NCBI GenBank assembly: GCA_024734555.1 | Contig: JANPWX010000081.1 | Location: forward strand, 2,063,431 to 2,127,430 | From: Trochalopteron elliotii | Lineage: Eukaryota > Chordata > Aves > Passeriformes > Leiothrichidae | Length of the DNA: 64,000 nt | Reading direction: 5' to 3' | Shown: piece by piece, positions 39,597 through 52,753 of the stretch | How the letters are laid out: every line of letters starts with the position of its first letter | Numbering within the stretch: the stretch's first letter is position 1 | Notes under the pieces: model-generated | Seen by the model: only the letters and a program-made list of their open reading frames with translations | Databases searched by the model: none | Told to the model about the DNA's origin: nothing | Made by a program: the position numbers and the translations under genes

Positions 39597-40104
39597 TCAT
39601 TTTAGTGGAACAGCTTTCTTGGGTTTGCCCAGGATATATATTGATATAAATAAAGCATACCAAATCAGGTTCTTAAACTTGACCATCAAAGAATTCAGTG
39701 CTGCAGAAGAAGGGCTAAATACTTATCTCATCCCCACTGCTGTAAACCCAAACTAATACCAACAAATCAAAATAATTCAGTTTGACAGGAAACTGTGATA
39801 CCTAATACAGAATATATATAGCCTTGAGCACCCACTGTGGGGGACTTCAGTGTGGGACTGAGAGCAAAATGTGTCTTCTGTAACTTTAGGAGACCAGCAG
39901 CCTTAGAACAACAAATTAGCCTCAGTCTGCAGTCTATGTGTTAAATGGATGACATTTTATTAAGCTTCCTCTGAGAGTGTAGATAGTATGAGTAGATATA
40001 GGCTGTACCTGTGCTTCTCATTAGTCGCTCAAGGATGATACCTTCTATGTTATGCTTGCTACCATTGTACATTAATGTACTTTACAGTTTTATGTCACAT
40101 ACCT
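39597..40104. other. Intergenic tract, nothing recognised
   Basis: AT-rich sequence between the unidentified open stretch and an old CR1 fragment. No gene or repeat recognised. Confidence 0.5.
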
Positions 40105-40270
40105 TTTTGAAATCCAAGTAGATTATGTCCATTAATCACTTTGCCCAGTCTGTGTTCCTTGTGATCTCATCTCTTATTAATATCTTTAGGATCCTGCCTA
40201 CCACCAAGGTCAAACTGGTCTATAATTTCCTAGCTCCACCCCAGGCCTTTTTAAAGAGGGTTGTGTTTGT
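40105..40270 (-). mobile_element. Old CR1-like LINE reverse-transcriptase fragment
   Basis: Minus-strand translation with gaps gives remnants of the CR1 reverse transcriptase order: a GNYRPVSLT-like block (here RKL, stop, TSLTLV), then ITRNTDWAK, then MDIIYLDF, which corresponds to the VIYLDFSKAFD region. In-frame stops and substitutions show it has long been dead. This domain lies well upstream of the 3' end that makes up most CR1 copies here, so it is a remnant of a longer insertion. Confidence 0.5.
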
Positions 40271-43200
40271 GTTACGGTGTCCTTCAGTAGCTGCTTCATT
40301 TTCAGAAGGCTATTAAGAATCTTTCACGTGGTTTGTATGGTTTTGATTTATAAAGTTTTCTAGAAGTACTGAAAATGTTGCTTTAGATGGCCCTTTTGGT
40401 GTTAAACCTGGACCCTTCACTGCTAGAATCTTCCTACATCTGGCACCGTCTCATCTTCTTTCTACATAGAATACACCTCACTTCAGTTTTACCTCTTTAC
40501 AGTGTAAGGTTTATAACTGCAAATCAAAAAGCCTTCATCTTGGTTTGTTGGTTTTTTCCTGCTTCTGTGAACATGGTGATTTTTTTTTGTCAAAGTGTGG
40601 GCAGCATACAGGGTTGCTGGGGCAGTACAAATATTCTTGATTAGATTCTGTTTTTCAGGGGTGGAAGTGGAAAAAAAAAAAAGAAAACCCCAACTTTTAT
40701 TAATAACTATCTGGATCTCATTGTATTCTGTCTTCTCTTTATATATCCATCAAGTTTGAAAGAAGTTCATTAGAGGCCAGACCACTTTACTTTGAAGCCT
40801 TCAACACATTCCAAGCATAGCAATGGAATTTAAAAAGCAAAAAGAAAGCAAAATTGCGGCACAGTAAACAACTATATACAGATTACAGGCTAAAGCTGAT
40901 TGAGTTCAGGAAAAGTTATCAGACAGAAATAATATTTTAGTGCATTCTATAGGTTAAGTCTTTGTCCAGATTGGAGTAATTACAGTTAAAAATGGTGTCC
41001 AGAAAGTTAATTAAATAAATAGCATCCTTGCCAATGGCTTCAACAGAAATCCAAATGGGCTAGAAGAGCTATCAGCAGCAAGTACTGTATCTGTCATAAT
41101 TAGAACAAAGGAACAAAGCCTGGCTACTGAAATGAGTCACAGAGAGAAGTTGTGACTTCATTTTGTCAAATGTATGTGTGATATGAGAGTGAACAGGAGA
41201 TTTCACTGGAAATCCTTATTAGAAGTCCTTCAAGAGAACGAAAATATGTTAAAAATAAACCAGGGAAATTTGCTTTATTTATTTCCAAGGAAAACATCTT
41301 GCTGTTCTAAACTTTCTCACCCTGATAATTTCCATCAGTGAGATGAGTATGTATATATATATTTGACTTGGATTCTCTCCAAAGTTCTAGTTCTGAGCAA
41401 GATTGCTTGTTCATGTTGTATGCAGAGCACTGCAGATGAGGGCATAGAACATGCCACATATATGGTGTCAGCATTCTCAGCATGTAGCATAGCTTCAAAA
41501 GCATGTCACAAATTAAGATCATGTTTAATGTACTGTTGTCTTTGTTGATGCTTATGAAATTTGCCACTAGTGTTACAGCTTTTTTTTGTTTTGTTTTGGC
41601 ACCCAGTCTCTTCACGACGGAGTTTACATAGGTGACTTGGTCAAGGATGAAGCATAATGGCTGTACCTTTTGAAAAACAAATGTGGGTTTTTACCAGCAG
41701 TAACTACCAATATGGTGCAGGAGGGGGCATGAGTGGAGTTCTTGGCCCTTTCAGGGAGAGGGAAATGTTTGGGCAGGAGTGAGTGCCTTCAGTGGATCAA
41801 CACTTGGTGCAAGGCTCATGTTGCAGACAGGAGTTTGGCTCCTACCACACATGCAGTTAGGAGGAGCAAGGACTTTAAAGCAGCAGAATGATCCATCTGA
41901 CAAGGTGTGGCAAAAAGAGTGTCTTTGGGAGGCTTCAAACCTAATAAGGGCAGCTCGAAACTGGTAGATTACTGTATGATGGAGAGCAAGCATACAGTGT
42001 TTAATCTCATGGTGCACCATGTTTAGACTGATTTCAGAGAGACCACACACTTAAGCTGAAGTATGAGTAAGAACCATGCCAAAACTGAAATCTAAAATCC
42101 CTTATTTTTTCTTTTTTTTTTCTCTTAACCAAGTAGCTATATTTTCTTTTCATTTCCTTCACACAAATACAAATGACCACCTGAGAAAGAGAGAGCGTAA
42201 ACAGCAACTCATGTATTCATTTGTATTTGCTTAGTATTCACTTGAGGAGCAGAAAGAGGGGCTAAAATCCCTCACGTTGAACAAGCTCAAGACAGTAAAA
42301 TCAGTGAGTTCTCACAGCTGCTCTATCACTGCACCCATCAGAGGGCAGCAGAAACTTGTAGAACAGGCCACAGATGCTGTTTCATTGCTTTTAATTTCAC
42401 ACTCAGGAAGAATCTGAGGAGAAAAGAAACAATTTAGAAAAAGAGAAAGAAACACTTCAGAAGCACTTCTGGTAAAAGCTAGATTGATGCCTTATTTTAA
42501 CAGCTTTGAAGTGATCTAGTGCAATTCTGAGCACAATTTCCAAAAAAGCAGTGTAACTACCTGTTAGTGAGAGCAGCTGTTCTGCATGTGCTAGTTGGAG
42601 CATTAGCAGTGAGGATATGAGGCCATGTTAGTATAATGGTAATTAGGGCAAGGATGTGAATAGTCATTACAATGACTGAACAAAACATTGTGGTAGAAGA
42701 AAACCAGACTAGTTTTTTAACAAATTAGTGTTTGGTAGCATGGAATTTTGGATGAATGTCTTCAAATAACAAGGACAAAAATACGTTGCAGTTTGTAACA
42801 GGGCTATACAGGTTTGTAGTGACACTCAAATAACACCTGTTGGAAAATAAAAAGATTATTCCCTAATTTGCAACAACCTACGGATTTCCAACACTAATGC
42901 ATTTTCAGAAATTGTATCCACAGTAATAAATGAATGGCATTTGGAAACAATAAAAAGCTAGAATTAACATGGGATACGGAGACTGTCAGCCTAATGATCT
43001 CTCCGCATGTCTACTGTGTCATACAGAAGGTATAAAATTAGTGTCAATAGTTTTTATCTGTAGATGATACCTTGAATTAAGTTGGGAGTAGCAAGTGAAT
43101 ATAAATAAATGGTGCATTTTTCTTGCTACTTATCTGAGTTATTAACAGTATTTGGAAGGGCATGAAGTAATTGTCAGAAAGTAAGTAAATCCAGTATTAT

Positions 43201-46200
43201 TACCCCTAAATAAACATTGAAAATACTTCTGTGATTTAAATTTTACTACTGTGCCAAAGACGCACCCATGAGGAGAGGGGTTTTAAAGGGATGGAAACAG
43301 GAGCAGAGCCCACTGTCTGTAGTAATCTGGATTGCACACTAATCTGGACAGCTAGCAACTAGTTCATCTGCTTTGGAACTTCTTGTAAATTTCTCCCAAA
43401 TCTGATGTGCTTTCCCATCTGAAGAATTTTTGGTGTAGAGCATGTAAAGGCAGAGTCCAGGAAATGGCACAGAAGCCTGTTCTGGCAGCTCTAAAGGCAT
43501 GGAAACCAGTTAGTTGAAATTATTCAAGCAGCCTGCTCTTCACTTCTTCCCTCAAGCAAAACCACAAATCAGAGCTCAAGGAGAAAAAAGCAAGAGAGAG
43601 ACAAGAAAAGTCTGCTTTGTAGAGGGCTTCCAATCCATACTGTTTCAGGAATGTACCACTCATTCGTGGCTTAGCTGACCTTGTTTCTTTTAAAAATCAC
43701 ATCCATCATCATAGAGCCTTCATGCTCTTTGTTTTGGATCAGGCCTCTCTATCCAAGGCAGTACCACAGTGATCTCTCAAATGAAGAAAAATGCAGAATA
43801 TTGTGACATGGGCCAAGGATTTGGGAGGAAAAAAAAGCTAAGGCATGCCTACTTCCAACTGTGGTTTTCTGAATTCTGCTTTTTCTTTGAATTTTTAGAA
43901 ATATATTGAGAATGTGTAATGCTTGGGGTTGAGGCAGAAGTGCCTCTAAACCCAGTTTAGCAGAAACTGTGTTTCCACAAGAAATGTTGTTCATTCTTAC
44001 GAAATCTGTCCAGATCTTGTGAATTTAGGAGGGAGACTGCTCTGTGTGGGATTTTGCCTCTGTTGAAAGGCAGGAGCTGGCAGTTCTCTCTTCCAGTTGC
44101 TGACATCAGTGAGAACTAGGTGGCAAGTGATTTTATTTCTCATAAAAGCCAGATGCAGTTCAAAGATGCTGCCAATAAAGTTAACTCAGTTTGCTGATGT
44201 GTTTTTAATGTGTTTTTTGCTCACACAGTGGTACATCTTACATTGCTTTGAATATTCATTCCCTTCATTTTCAGCCCTGAGTAAATGAATACACCACTTT
44301 TCACTGTCTGTAATTTATGTAATTACCTTTGTCATTTGGATAAGATTTAAGCAGATGAAAGGATTGAAGAGAGGATAAGGGTTTTTTTCTTTAAGTTTTA
44401 ACAATAAAAGTAAACGTGTGATTTTAGTAAAAAGAAAACAACAAACATTCTTTGTCACACTCAAGGGCAGCCCTTGGAGGCTGCAAGCAGAACTAGCTAG
44501 GATGATGTTTTCTGTGCTGTCATGAGTGGCAGAAGGAGAAGCATGTAGAATTATTATTTCCCCTGAAGACTCAGAACACAAAATAGTTTAAAGCTGATTA
44601 TGCTTTATTTTTTTCTCAAAAGGGTCTGAAAGAATAATAGAAAGCAGGCCTTGGGCGACAGCTTTTGTTCCATAAATGACACTCATCATAGATATTGGTA
44701 AAGCATCTACAAATGTCTTATATTGGACTAGCACCTTTTGCATCCAGTGCTGATTTTCTTAGTCCATCTAAAATCAGGTTTGTGTCATATTAGTTATTAT
44801 TTTTATAAAAACTGAAATAGCCATGCTAGGTAGCCCCTGGTGTAAACACTGCTGTGAATGAATGACAGTGATTAAATTAGCATAAACAATTCTCTCATGG
44901 AAGGATATTGTGAACTCAGCACAGCTAAACTAATAGGAATTTTCTGTATTGGAAAAACATTTGAGAAGTGTGAGGAGGTCCTGGAGGCAAATGTATCTTC
45001 AATCCTTTTACAGTCCCTATCAGGGACTAGTATTTTACTGCCAATCCCCACTCAGTGTTTTGTCAGCATTTCCTCATTACTGCTAAACCTGTTGACTTCA
45101 CTGACCCAGGAACTCTTGGCAAAGAATCCAGCCAGCAATTTGCTTTATCCAGGTCTTAGTCTCAGTGAAGCTGTTTGTGAAATGGTCATCATTTGTGCTG
45201 CCCTCTCTTAGCATCTTTCATGAGACTCATCTGAGCAGTCTGTAACTGGACATATGCACAAGGCTAAACCTTAAGTCATCAATGATCCTGACACATGCAA
45301 CCTAAGGCAAAGAAGAGTGGGGAAAGGGATGAAACAGAAAACAACAGGGAAGAATTGGGAATGAGAAGGAGAAACTACTGCAATTTGGGAATCTGTAAAC
45401 TTTCCTGCCTCAACCTTAAAACTTAAAATTGAATGTATTTTGAATCCAATACATAACAAATGTATTTCTATCACTGCCTCATCGTGTTTCCTTAATTCCT
45501 TGTAGGTCACAAAGTTTTGTTCCTGAAGAAGCTTATCTGTCACTTTCAAATAAATTTGTACATCAGTAAGTACTTCATAGATCGGAAGTCAGTAGGGGTC
45601 AGGAAAAGGTATACCAGGGCCTTTAATTTCTTCATGGTTAAATGAACAGTAATTCATTCAGAGGCTAAAAATGCACAATAAAAGGAATTATCACTTGAAG
45701 TGGAAAAGCTTTTAGTCATGCAATAGATACACAGGTACAAAGACTGTGACAATCTTTTCTCTTCTGCCTCTCAGAAAAAGCATTTAAAAAGTGAATACTG
45801 TTTTATGACAGAAAAATGGACAGACTAGTTCTTTTTTTTTCCGTAATAAACATTATCTTCTTCCAACATGGGCAAATATTGCTGTTGATCCTGTAGTTCC
45901 GAGTTCACTAGGCAAGGTAATGCCAGCCAATTAACCCATGAGACCCACAGGCATGGATTTTCTGGCTTTTTATTAATTTTCCAGCTGAAAAGTCTTCTGG
46001 AGTCGTTGTTCTATGAAATTGCACTGTCTCCCTCTAGTGACTGCTTCTGTCATCTCAGGTTTAACATGGAATTCTCGGAGACAAGGCAATTTACAGTTTG
46101 TATTGCAGTCAGGTACCACCCCATCAATGCCTCAGCACTCAGCTGCTTCTGTTGTGGCTGTTGGGTTTGCAGTATTGGTACTGCAACTGTTAGTAGGGCC

Positions 46201-47214
46201 AAATCAGGTTTAGGAATTCTATCTTGCACCACAACAAAATCCAGCACTGTGATACATCAGCAATCCTTGAACCAGGGAGTAGAGGCACCCCATGGAGCAA
46301 GTGCACTGCAGCCTCTGGATTTCTTTTAGTGTCAGGGTTAATGTTGAACCAAAGGACCACACGCTGCTGTCCAGCAGATGCCAGGTTCCACAGTTCAGAG
46401 CATTGAAACCCAGAGTGTTTTCATTGTCATCTTAAATTGCAAAGTGGGTGGCCAACATCTGCTCTCACCCAGGAGCCCTAAGTTTGCAGTTCAGCAGGTA
46501 ACACTTGCTCCATTTACTCTGCTGATTTTAACTCTTTGCCATCTGGGTCATACATCCAACATCCTGGTGTGTTAGTATTGAGTGTTGTTCTCCTGTATCT
46601 GTTAGAAATTTTATTGTTGACAGGAACCAGCTGGAATCTGAATGTATGGGCCCTTATGATGTCTGCGTTGATAGCATTCCATTTGCTGAATTTCAATCCT
46701 GCCTGACTTTTGCAAATCAGCCACTTGAATTGGGTCAAACTGGGCAATTTTCTGGGTGTGGTGTCCCCATCCACCCCAAGGTTTTGCAGTGGATCTGGCT
46801 TCATGCATGTGGCATGAGGGATTTGAAAGAGACAAAGGATCATTTTCCCCTAGTTTCTTATCACAGGCATCACTCCCTGTATTTCCATTTCCTTCAGGAG
46901 ATGTACTTAGTTTTCTAATCTGGACAGTGCTGGGAGATTAGCAGCCTGCTTCAGCGTCATCTCTACCTTTTCTTCCAATTTTTGTTTTTTCTCCTTTTCT
47001 TCCTGTAACTATTTCTGCACCTGCCTCAATAATAGTAATAATTCAGCTGCTTTCCTTCCTTTTGTGGCCTCAGAGAAAAATGCTGCCCTATCTCTGCATG
47101 CCCCCCCTCTCCAGCCACATTTTGTTCTAATTTGTCCATTTGTTATTGGTTTTGAGACTCAGCAGAGAAATAACTCCTTGTTGACAGAGTAGAAGTCAAA
47201 GCCAAAAATTGTCA
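40271..47214. other. Intergenic tract, no recognised gene
   Basis: Mostly AT-rich unique sequence. Open frames such as 44897-45211 plus (104 codons) have no recognisable domain. Between about 45950 and 47150 the sequence is less AT-rich and has several medium-length minus-strand frames (46050-46247, 46514-46843, 46611-46835), preceded on the same strand by a Lys/Glu-rich coiled-coil-like stretch. It may be a decayed retroelement, but I cannot assign it. Confidence 0.5.
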
Positions 47215-47617
47215 AACCTAACACCATCTTCTCGACTAGACCATGGCACTAAGTGCCATGTCCAGTCTTTTCTTAAACACCTCCAGGGATGGTGACTCCA
47301 TCGCCTCCCTGGGCAGCCCACCCCAATGCCCAATGACCCTTTCTGCAAAGAACTTTTTTCCTAATGTCCAGCCTAAACCTCCCCTGGTGCACCTTAGGAA
47401 TATGTCCTCTTGTCCTGTCACTGGTTGCCTAGGAGAAGAGACCGATCTCCACCTGGCTACACCCTCCTTTCAGGGAGTTGTAGAGTGTGATAAGGTCTCT
47501 CCTGAGCCTCCTTTTCTCCAGGCTGAACACCCCCAGCTCCCTCAGCTGCTCCTCACAGGACTTGTGTTCTAGACCCTTCACCAGCTTTGTTGCCCTTCTC
47601 TGGATATGCTCCAGCAG
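47215..47617 (-). mobile_element. CR1 LINE fragment, ORF2 C-terminus and 3' end
   Basis: A well-preserved copy. On the minus strand the end of ORF2 is still readable: FFAERVIGHWGGLPREA followed by ESPSLEVFKKRLDMALSAMV, the classic C-terminal residues of CR1 ORF2. At DNA level it runs from the reversed 3' part (ACCATGGCACTAAGTGCCAT) to TCTCTGGATATGCTCCAGCA. It is 5'-truncated at about 47617. Confidence 0.93.
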
Positions 47618-48374
47618 GTGTTGCTGGAATTAGCAGTTCCATCATGGGGATCTCCTGTTTCTTTTCAGGCTGTTCCTTTTAGGAGGGTGGTCCCACAAAC
47701 TGCAACACCCAAAGGCTTGCAGAAGCCAGTCTGTCACCTATTTCTGCCCATCAGATCTTGACCCACAGCTGGGGCCTCAGCCACCTCTGGACAAAGTTTG
47801 ATGGGTGCTGGGAGACAGCCTTGTGCACACAGACCTCCTGCTTTTCTCCCTGCACTCCCCTCCCAAGGTGGGAGCATTGCCTGTGTCTCGCAGGCCACTG
47901 AGAAGTCATTTTTGGCACAGGGCAGAGCGGTGTCTTTGGCCCAGGCCTTCAGGCCTGGCAGCCATGGAGCTGCAGGGGAGGCCTGTGTGACAAGAGCGGC
48001 ACGGGGGAGGGAGGAGGGAGGAAAGAAGTGTGAGGAACAGCCCTGCCAACAGCAGCCTGAGAGCAGGATGAGGAGGAGGAGCAGGAGGAGGAGCAGGAGG
48101 AGGAGGAAGATGAGGTGCTCCTGGCACCACAGTAGGGACACATGGACACATGGACATTTCCTGGAGAAGGTGTAGGCCATGCAGTGCCCCTGTGGCAGCA
48201 GGTTTATCCTGAAGTACTACAGCCCTTGGAAGGGGCCCCATGCCAGAGCAGGGGGCAAGTATGATGAGGATGGAGCAGCAGAGAGGAGTAGGTGGAGTGT
48301 TCCCATGCATCCTGTCACTGGGTCCCAGGGAAAAGAGATCAACACCCCCCTCTCCACCTCCCTTCCTCAGCAAG
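47618..48374. repeat. GC-rich repeat-like segment between two CR1 copies
   Basis: GC-rich sequence sits between two separate CR1 fragments. The part near 48199-48345 (GTTTATCCTGAAGTACTACA, CCTTGGAAGGGGCCC, AGAGCAGGGGGCAAG) resembles a dispersed GC-rich avian repeat I remember, probably retrovirus-like, but I cannot name the family. Open frames of 120-170 codons cross it on both strands; they exist because the sequence is stop-poor and contains a purine-rich GGA repeat that reads as poly-Leu in one frame. I do not regard them as genes. Confidence 0.4.
48061..48115. repeat. (GGA)n-rich purine repeat
   Basis: A polypurine strand of GAGGAGGA and GCAGGAGGAG units about 55 bases long, with potential for triplex or G-rich secondary structure. 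Confidence 0.9.
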
Positions 48375-48702
48375 AGCAGTGAGATCACCCCTGAGCTTGT
48401 TCTTCTCCAGATTAAACCCCTCACGCTCCCTCAGTCACTCCTCATAAAACAGCCCCAATGCTGAGTCCTGGGGAACACCTCTGGTGTCTGTGTGGCAGCT
48501 GGATGTGACTCCTTCTCTGGGCCCAGCCCCACAGCCAGTTTTTTAACCAGCAAAGAGCATACCATGAGCAGTCAGTTTCTCCAGGAGATTGCTGTTAGAA
48601 ACAGTGTTAAAAACTTGACTAAACTCCAGGGAATTGAGACTCTCAGCCTTTCTCTCATCTGCTGAGTGGGTCGTCTTGTCCTGGGAGGAGATCAGGGTAC
48701 TG
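48375..48702 (-). mobile_element. CR1 LINE with internal deletion (reverse transcriptase)
   Basis: The left part (48375-48450) matches the C-terminal region of CR1 ORF2 in reverse (CTTCTCCAGATTAAACCCCT, CACGCTCCCTCAGTCACTCC). It is joined directly to reverse-transcriptase-domain sequence: the minus strand reads FSQVFNTVSNSNLLEKLTAHG (FSKAFDTVSH in active elements) after GVPQDSALGLF in reverse order along the window. The intervening few hundred bases of ORF2 are missing, so the copy carries an internal deletion. Stops and a lost Lys/Ala in the FSKAFD motif show it is inactive. Confidence 0.75.
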
Positions 48703-48799
48703 TAGAAGGCCTTACATTAAGTACCTCACTACCTTCCCCCTCCTCCTCCTTTGTCACTGTCACTTTTCCTCCATCCACTAAAGACTGAAGGTTCTCCTG

Positions 48800-49010
48800 A
48801 TCCCTCCTTTTGTTGCTAATGTAGTTATGGAAATGGTTTTTATTGTCTTTTTAGGGCACTGGCCAAATGAACTTCCAGTCAGACATTGGCCCTTCTGATT
48901 TCCTCTGTGCCCAACACCACAAGGGCTGTGTAGTGCTCCCAAGTGTCTGTCCCTTCTTCCAAAGGTTATAAACTCTGGTTCTATGTGAATTCCATGTGAG
49001 TTCCATCCAG
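48800..49010 (-). mobile_element. Probable further CR1-related dispersed repeat
   Basis: TCCTTTTGTTGCTAATGTAG, TTTATTGTCTTTTTAGGGCA, CTGGCCAAATGAACTTCCAG and CCCCTTCTTCCAAAGGT-like text resemble a widespread avian repeat that flanks CR1 ORFs in reverse orientation. Its position immediately past the CR1 reverse-transcriptase fragment fits one longer, rearranged insertion from 48375 to about 49010. Confidence 0.45.
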
Positions 49011-52000
49011 TGCCCCAGCTGACTGCATGAGCTGTTGTTGGGGAGCTCTGGTGACATCAGAGGAGACATGTGCCCAGATGCCCCATGCAGCAGTACTGTC
49101 ACAGCTGCAATTTGCCCACAGCTCACATTTTCCCATTTTCAACCTGTGCTCAATGCTCCAAACCTGCCTAGCTCTGAAGAGCAAAAGGAGTGTGCAGTGC
49201 TCGTGAGTTGACCTTTTTAAGTTCAGGTGTGTGCAAAAACAAATTAGAAAATGAAGGAGGAGGCAGGAAGTGCTGGGTTATCCAGTCATGTATTGTTGTG
49301 ATCTCCACGGAGAGATTACTTCAGTGTATTGGAAGAGGAGAAAAGTAAATGTCAGATCTTGAAAAAGATTATCCTCACCCTATCTTCAGAAAGTTCATTT
49401 TAGTGAAAGGAGTCATGAACTGGAAAGCATTAGAATCAATGGATAGTCCAGTGGTTTGAGGTCTCATTAACCAAATCCCCCTCTCAGTGGGAGTGGCCGT
49501 AAGCCTGCAGTGACCCTCAGCATTAGCTGTGTGCTGCAGACATGAAAACAGTTTGGAAGACTGCTTTAGCTGCTTTTATAGATTTTTATACTGTGTTTTA
49601 AGAAGCACATGGGTCTTGAATTATTAAATGAAAAGACATTAAGTAAAAAAAGAATTTAGCCTGTTACCTGTCTTCACTTTACCTTTTTGATTTTTTTTTT
49701 TCTGTATAGCTGTCTTATACGTGGTCTCACGTGAAAACTGTATTAGAAGACAGTTTTAATGTCCTTTGTTAAACTGATGTTTGCACTATGTACTTTGCAA
49801 TCTGTGCCAGTACAGTGCAGCATCACATAAATCATCCATCCTCTGCTACCTGGGGGTGCTTCTGACAGGAATGGTGGCATGCAATGACATTTTTCAGACA
49901 CTTTCGATAGAGGTGTGTAAAATCATTCATGTATCTGTTCTTTCAGAACAAGATTATGGAAAAAGCTTAACATGGGGAAGCATTTTTACTTTGAGCTTCT
50001 GATTTGTGTACGTCAGCAGTGAAAGTAAACACAACTTGCATTTCTACCACGTATCCAATTCTGAGCATTTGGAGACGGACTGGTACTCCTAGAGAAGTTC
50101 CACTCATTTATAGAAATTCAGTTCTGAAAAATGTCTCACTTAATTATCAGGGATTAAGGCTGAAGCCAGCTGCTACACAAACTCTTCTGAAACTGTAGCA
50201 TGAGTGTGTTTGGCCACATCTCCCAAGCCCCATATCATGAGTGGAGGTCCAAACAGGGTGCAGTTTAGATTTCTCCTTGGCCACGCATCCATGTGTTCAT
50301 TTCTCAGGTTCCCTGATTTAGGAGTATCAGCCACGAGTAGCAATAAATAATAATCACTTGCTCTTTCACAGTAGTTTCACATGGAAAGCACGTTGCCAAA
50401 AGGCAGTATTGCCTCAGTTTCACAGGTGAGAAGCCACTGAGGGCAGAGAGTAGTCAGTGAGAGTACAGTCTGGATTTCCTGATCCAGACAAGAGGGGAAT
50501 TCCCCAGTCCTAATGTCCTGTCTGTGTTTTTCTCTGAAAAGGTGCTGCCAATGCTTTTTGTGCTGTGCACCTCGGAAGAGCTTCATGTGTGCTCACCCCT
50601 AATGTAAGCAATCTCTTGACAGAAACCAGAGTGCCAAACTGTGAAAAGCTTTGTAAGCTGCCAGTGCTTTCTGGCTGCCTTATCCTGCTGGACCACATCA
50701 GTATGCTGGATCAGCTTCTGGAGCAAGAATTCTTCCTTTTAAGAGGAATCATACATGTAGTTGCAGGGTTTGTTCCCTTTTCCCTGACACCTTGAAGCTG
50801 TAGCACTGTTTCCAATGAATTAAAGGGGAATCCAAGGCAAGATGTAAAGCATTTATGCAGTCTATATGTTCCCGAATTCTCTTCTGTGTTTTATTTTCCT
50901 TTTGGGTTTATTTGATGTTTCTGACTCCTTGTGAAAAGTAGTTTCTCTTCAATAAAAGAAAGTCTGAGAGTAGACTGAGACTTAGGAGTTCTCAACTGTG
51001 TGGTGGCAAGTGAAACTGGGCATACTGGGTCATCATGGATGTGCTATTTGTGAGAGACTGAAAACATGAAAGAATTAATGTAAACTTGAAGGAATTAATG
51101 TCTCAAACACTTTGTGGAAGAGAAAGGGAATGCTACCATACCAATGAGACAAAGTGGGGTTAGAAAAGGGGGTCTTGTGGAGGCAGGATAGCAGTTTTTG
51201 GGGACCAACTTCCTTATCTTGGTAACTATCTCTAAAAACAAGTTTGAGACAGAATTGTGTTTGCATCTCTGGCAGGGGGGAGGGAAATTTAAACCACAAC
51301 AGCTCCCAACCCCCTTGCAGGCTCAAGAGTAACAAAATGTGCATATGCTACAAATAGCACAACTAAGGGGGCTGTGTGTGTACTCACTGGACCAGAGAGA
51401 GCACTGGAACCCTGGTGGTGACCCAGATCTTTCTTTTCTACCTCTGTTTTTTTGTCTTTCCTTTTTCCCTTCTCCCACTTCTTAAAAGTTTAATTAGTTG
51501 CTGCCATGGACTGTTCAGAAATGTTTAAATCATGTTTGGAAAATACACTGTCAACACCCTAATGAGTTTTTATCAACTATAAACAAACTCTGCTTTTTTA
51601 ATGCTCACCACTTACAACACTTGAGTGGGTAGATTTTCCTGACAGTGATCAGGACATGCTGTTTATACCAGCATGACCCTCTCTGTCATGACTAATTTTT
51701 TTTTACAGCGAACACTTTCCCTTAATTCCCTGAAACAGCTTGATCACAGTGACTTAAGCTTAAAATCAGCAATAAGGACAACTCCAAGCAAGCCTCAAGT
51801 CTTGAAATTTTTGGTGTAAATGCTTACTAAATGCATCTGAAAAAGATATTTAAGTCTGGCACCATTAGCTAGAGGAAGGACTGCTAGGCACAATGATGAC
51901 CTTGGGTTTCAATGACCAATTCATACCTAAAAACAGCAGTTGCAAAAAATTTGTACTAAACCCAAAATCAATTGGCCTATTCATTCCACCACTAGGGAAA

Positions 52001-52753
52001 ACAGCTGGGGGAGAATGAAATGGGAAAGACCAAAGGAGCGTGGTAAGCCTGACAACTCAGTAGTATTTGTCATTTTGGATCCCTGCTGGGTGATCTTTTC
52101 ACAGAGAGAAGTTTGCTTTGAAAAAATTGTATTAAAAATGGAGGAGAAATGGGGCTGCCCATTTTGTATCAGCGAGTGTATTCCTGGATAAATAAGTCAA
52201 ACCAAATGCAGATAACTGATTAGAAAGACCTCTGGCCAAAACTGTTGTTATTCTGTGAGCAGAAGGAGAATAAATTAAGCTTCTTCAGACAGCTACAGTA
52301 AATATGAAGTTATTGCATAGATTAATGTGCTAATGATTTATGCACCTGCCCTTTACCTGTGGCTCCTTTTCCCTGGGATTAACTCTAATTTTCAAGGACT
52401 CAGCACATTGAAATAGCCTATTTTCATTACTGATTTTACATTTTTTTTCTCTTTCTCTCATATCACTTTCTTTCCCCACATTTAAAAAAATCAATATTCA
52501 GTCTGTTGCTATTTAAAAAAGTTTTTAAATGCACAAGATTTCAAGTACAACTCCTAGAAATATTTTCAATTTCACTATGTAATGTATAACTGTTATTTCA
52601 AATTCTAAAAATGTCTGTGTAGCTGTTAAAGTCAGTATGTTCTCATGCTTAAAAACCCCTGCTGCACCTCAATGTCAGTCTGTCCCAGTGCCACTCACAA
52701 TAATGTAGTATAGCACCACTGCATATTTTGCTTTACACCACTGACATTTCCTT
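49011..52753. other. Intergenic tract, no recognised gene
   Basis: Unique sequence without recognisable exons or repeats, apart from a 21-base string at 51506-51526 that recurs at the right edge of the tandem array (54378-54398). Confidence 0.55.

Noticed and set aside
47734..48424. Minus-strand frames of 148 and 172 codons with a poly-Leu stretch resembling a membrane segment
   Set aside because: The Leu run is just the translated GGA/TCC repeat at 48061-48115; the rest is GC-rich repeat-like sequence with overlapping frames on both strands.
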